Shown here one piece after another: positions 5,131 to 5,709 of a DNA stretch of 5,709 nt. Location: positions 1 through 5,709 of the forward strand of contig JADLEN010000258.1 of assembly GCA_020846105.1 (NCBI GenBank), in the 5' to 3' direction. Source of the stretch: Chitinophagaceae bacterium (GTDB taxonomy: Bacteria > Bacteroidota > Bacteroidia > Chitinophagales > Chitinophagaceae). Below the pieces are notes generated by a model. That model was not told where the DNA came from, did no database searches, and saw only the letters and a list, made by a program, of their open reading frames with translations. The number at the start of each line of letters is the position of its first letter. Positions within the stretch are counted from its first letter, which is position 1. The position numbers and the translations under genes are program-made.

Positions 5131-5709
5131 TTATTGTGGTATTTTAATAATGGTCGAAAAAATATTTTCTATTTTTTTTGTTTCCAACAAGTCTGCTCTT
5201 GCATATAATAAGGTGAGTCTTCTAGCAACACCTTCTAACCCGAAACCGGTACCACGTGGTGGCTGGGTTGTTGCGTCAAATGGGTTTTCGATGTGTATCT
5301 GAAGAATGGTATTGTGCATGTCTATGCCTATTTTGATAGTTACAGCTCCTGTATTTCCGTATAGGCCAAATTTTATTGCATTTTCTATTATGGGCTGTAA
5401 TATAAATGCTGGAATTTTGGCTTTTTCCCAATCGCTCCCAACTTTTTTGATGTCTATTTTTAGCCTACTGCCAAAGCGCACAGATTCAATAGCTAGATAA
5501 GTTTCAATGTAATTTAGCTCGTCTTTACTCAAAATTAATTCTGCAATATCTCTTTTTACAGAAAGACGCAAAAAATCGGACAATCGGCCAACCATTTCTT
5601 GTGCATTTTCAGGGTCGAGCTGTATGAGCGCATTTATAGAGTTGAGGCTATTGTATAAAAAATGTGGTTGTAGTTGTTGTCTTAGCCGAAATAGCTCTGC
5701 TTCTTTGAG
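5131..5709 (-). CDS. LytS-like sensor histidine kinase, C-terminal part (5' end outside window)
   Basis: The reading frame is open to the right edge of the window, so only the last 192 residues are seen. These form the transmitter of a LytS/YehU-type kinase (His_kinase plus HATPase_c). The phosphoacceptor lies in QLQPHFLYNSLNSI, with the histidine at 5664-5662 (visible residue 16). The ATP-binding part shows the N box LQPIIENAIKFG (visible 104-115, Asn110) and the G box GTGFGLEGVARRL (153-165). Phe stands where many relatives have His in the ENAIKHG motif. An in-frame ATG at 5595 is internal: it falls after the phosphoacceptor histidine and cannot be the true start. The sensor region, probably with membrane segments, lies beyond the window, so the signal is unknown. 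Its stop codon is two bases before the LytTR regulator, its likely partner. Confidence 0.95.
   Translation of the reverse strand, partial: LKEAELFRLRQQLQPHFLYNSLNSINALIQLDPENAQEMVGRLSDFLRLSVKRDIAELILSKDELNYIETYLAIESVRFGSRLKIDIKKVGSDWEKAKIPAFILQPIIENAIKFGLYGNTGAVTIKIGIDMHNTILQIHIENPFDATTQPPRGTGFGLEGVARRLTLLYARADLLETKKIENIFSTIIKIPQ

Overview
The window reads as an ordinary chromosomal stretch of a member of the Bacteroidota. No exact genus can be claimed from the sequence alone. The DNA is AT-rich. No start codon has a recognisable Shine-Dalgarno sequence; the bases before them are A/T-rich. Several genes are preceded by the Bacteroidota-type -7 element TAnnTTTG. The gene content also fits: a class I fructose-1,6-bisphosphatase close to the eukaryotic type, a BshB1-type bacillithiol deacetylase, and a LytS-like kinase next to a LytTR regulator.

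Layout from left to right. Positions 1-13 look like half of a terminator cut by the window edge. Two minus-strand genes follow: an AI-2E/PerM-family membrane protein (12-1040) and, upstream of it, a protein with two peptidoglycan-binding repeats and a pesticin/T4-lysozyme-like muramidase domain (1095-2006). A divergent intergenic region of about 120 bp separates these from fbp (2125-3135, plus strand), which ends in a strong hairpin terminator. Then come bshB1 (3218-3967) and a 69-residue protein of unknown function (3983-4192), probably one transcript. A bidirectional terminator (about 4191-4232) closes that transcript and also the convergent tRNA-Cys(GCA) gene (4237-4307, minus), which has its own well-formed promoter. 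The right end holds a minus-strand two-component pair: a LytS-like histidine kinase cut by the window edge (5131-5709) and its LytTR response regulator (4391-5128), two bases apart.

The genes do not form one pathway. fbp serves gluconeogenesis, bshB1 serves low-molecular-weight thiol synthesis, the lysozyme-like protein targets the cell wall, and the kinase/regulator pair controls unknown target genes. I found no mobile element, CRISPR array, integrase or large repeat, and no clear sign of a new multi-gene system. The points most worth a second look are the lysozyme-like protein that lacks a visible export signal, the unknown small gene in the bshB1 transcript, and a candidate bshB1 -7 element lying inside the fbp terminator stem.
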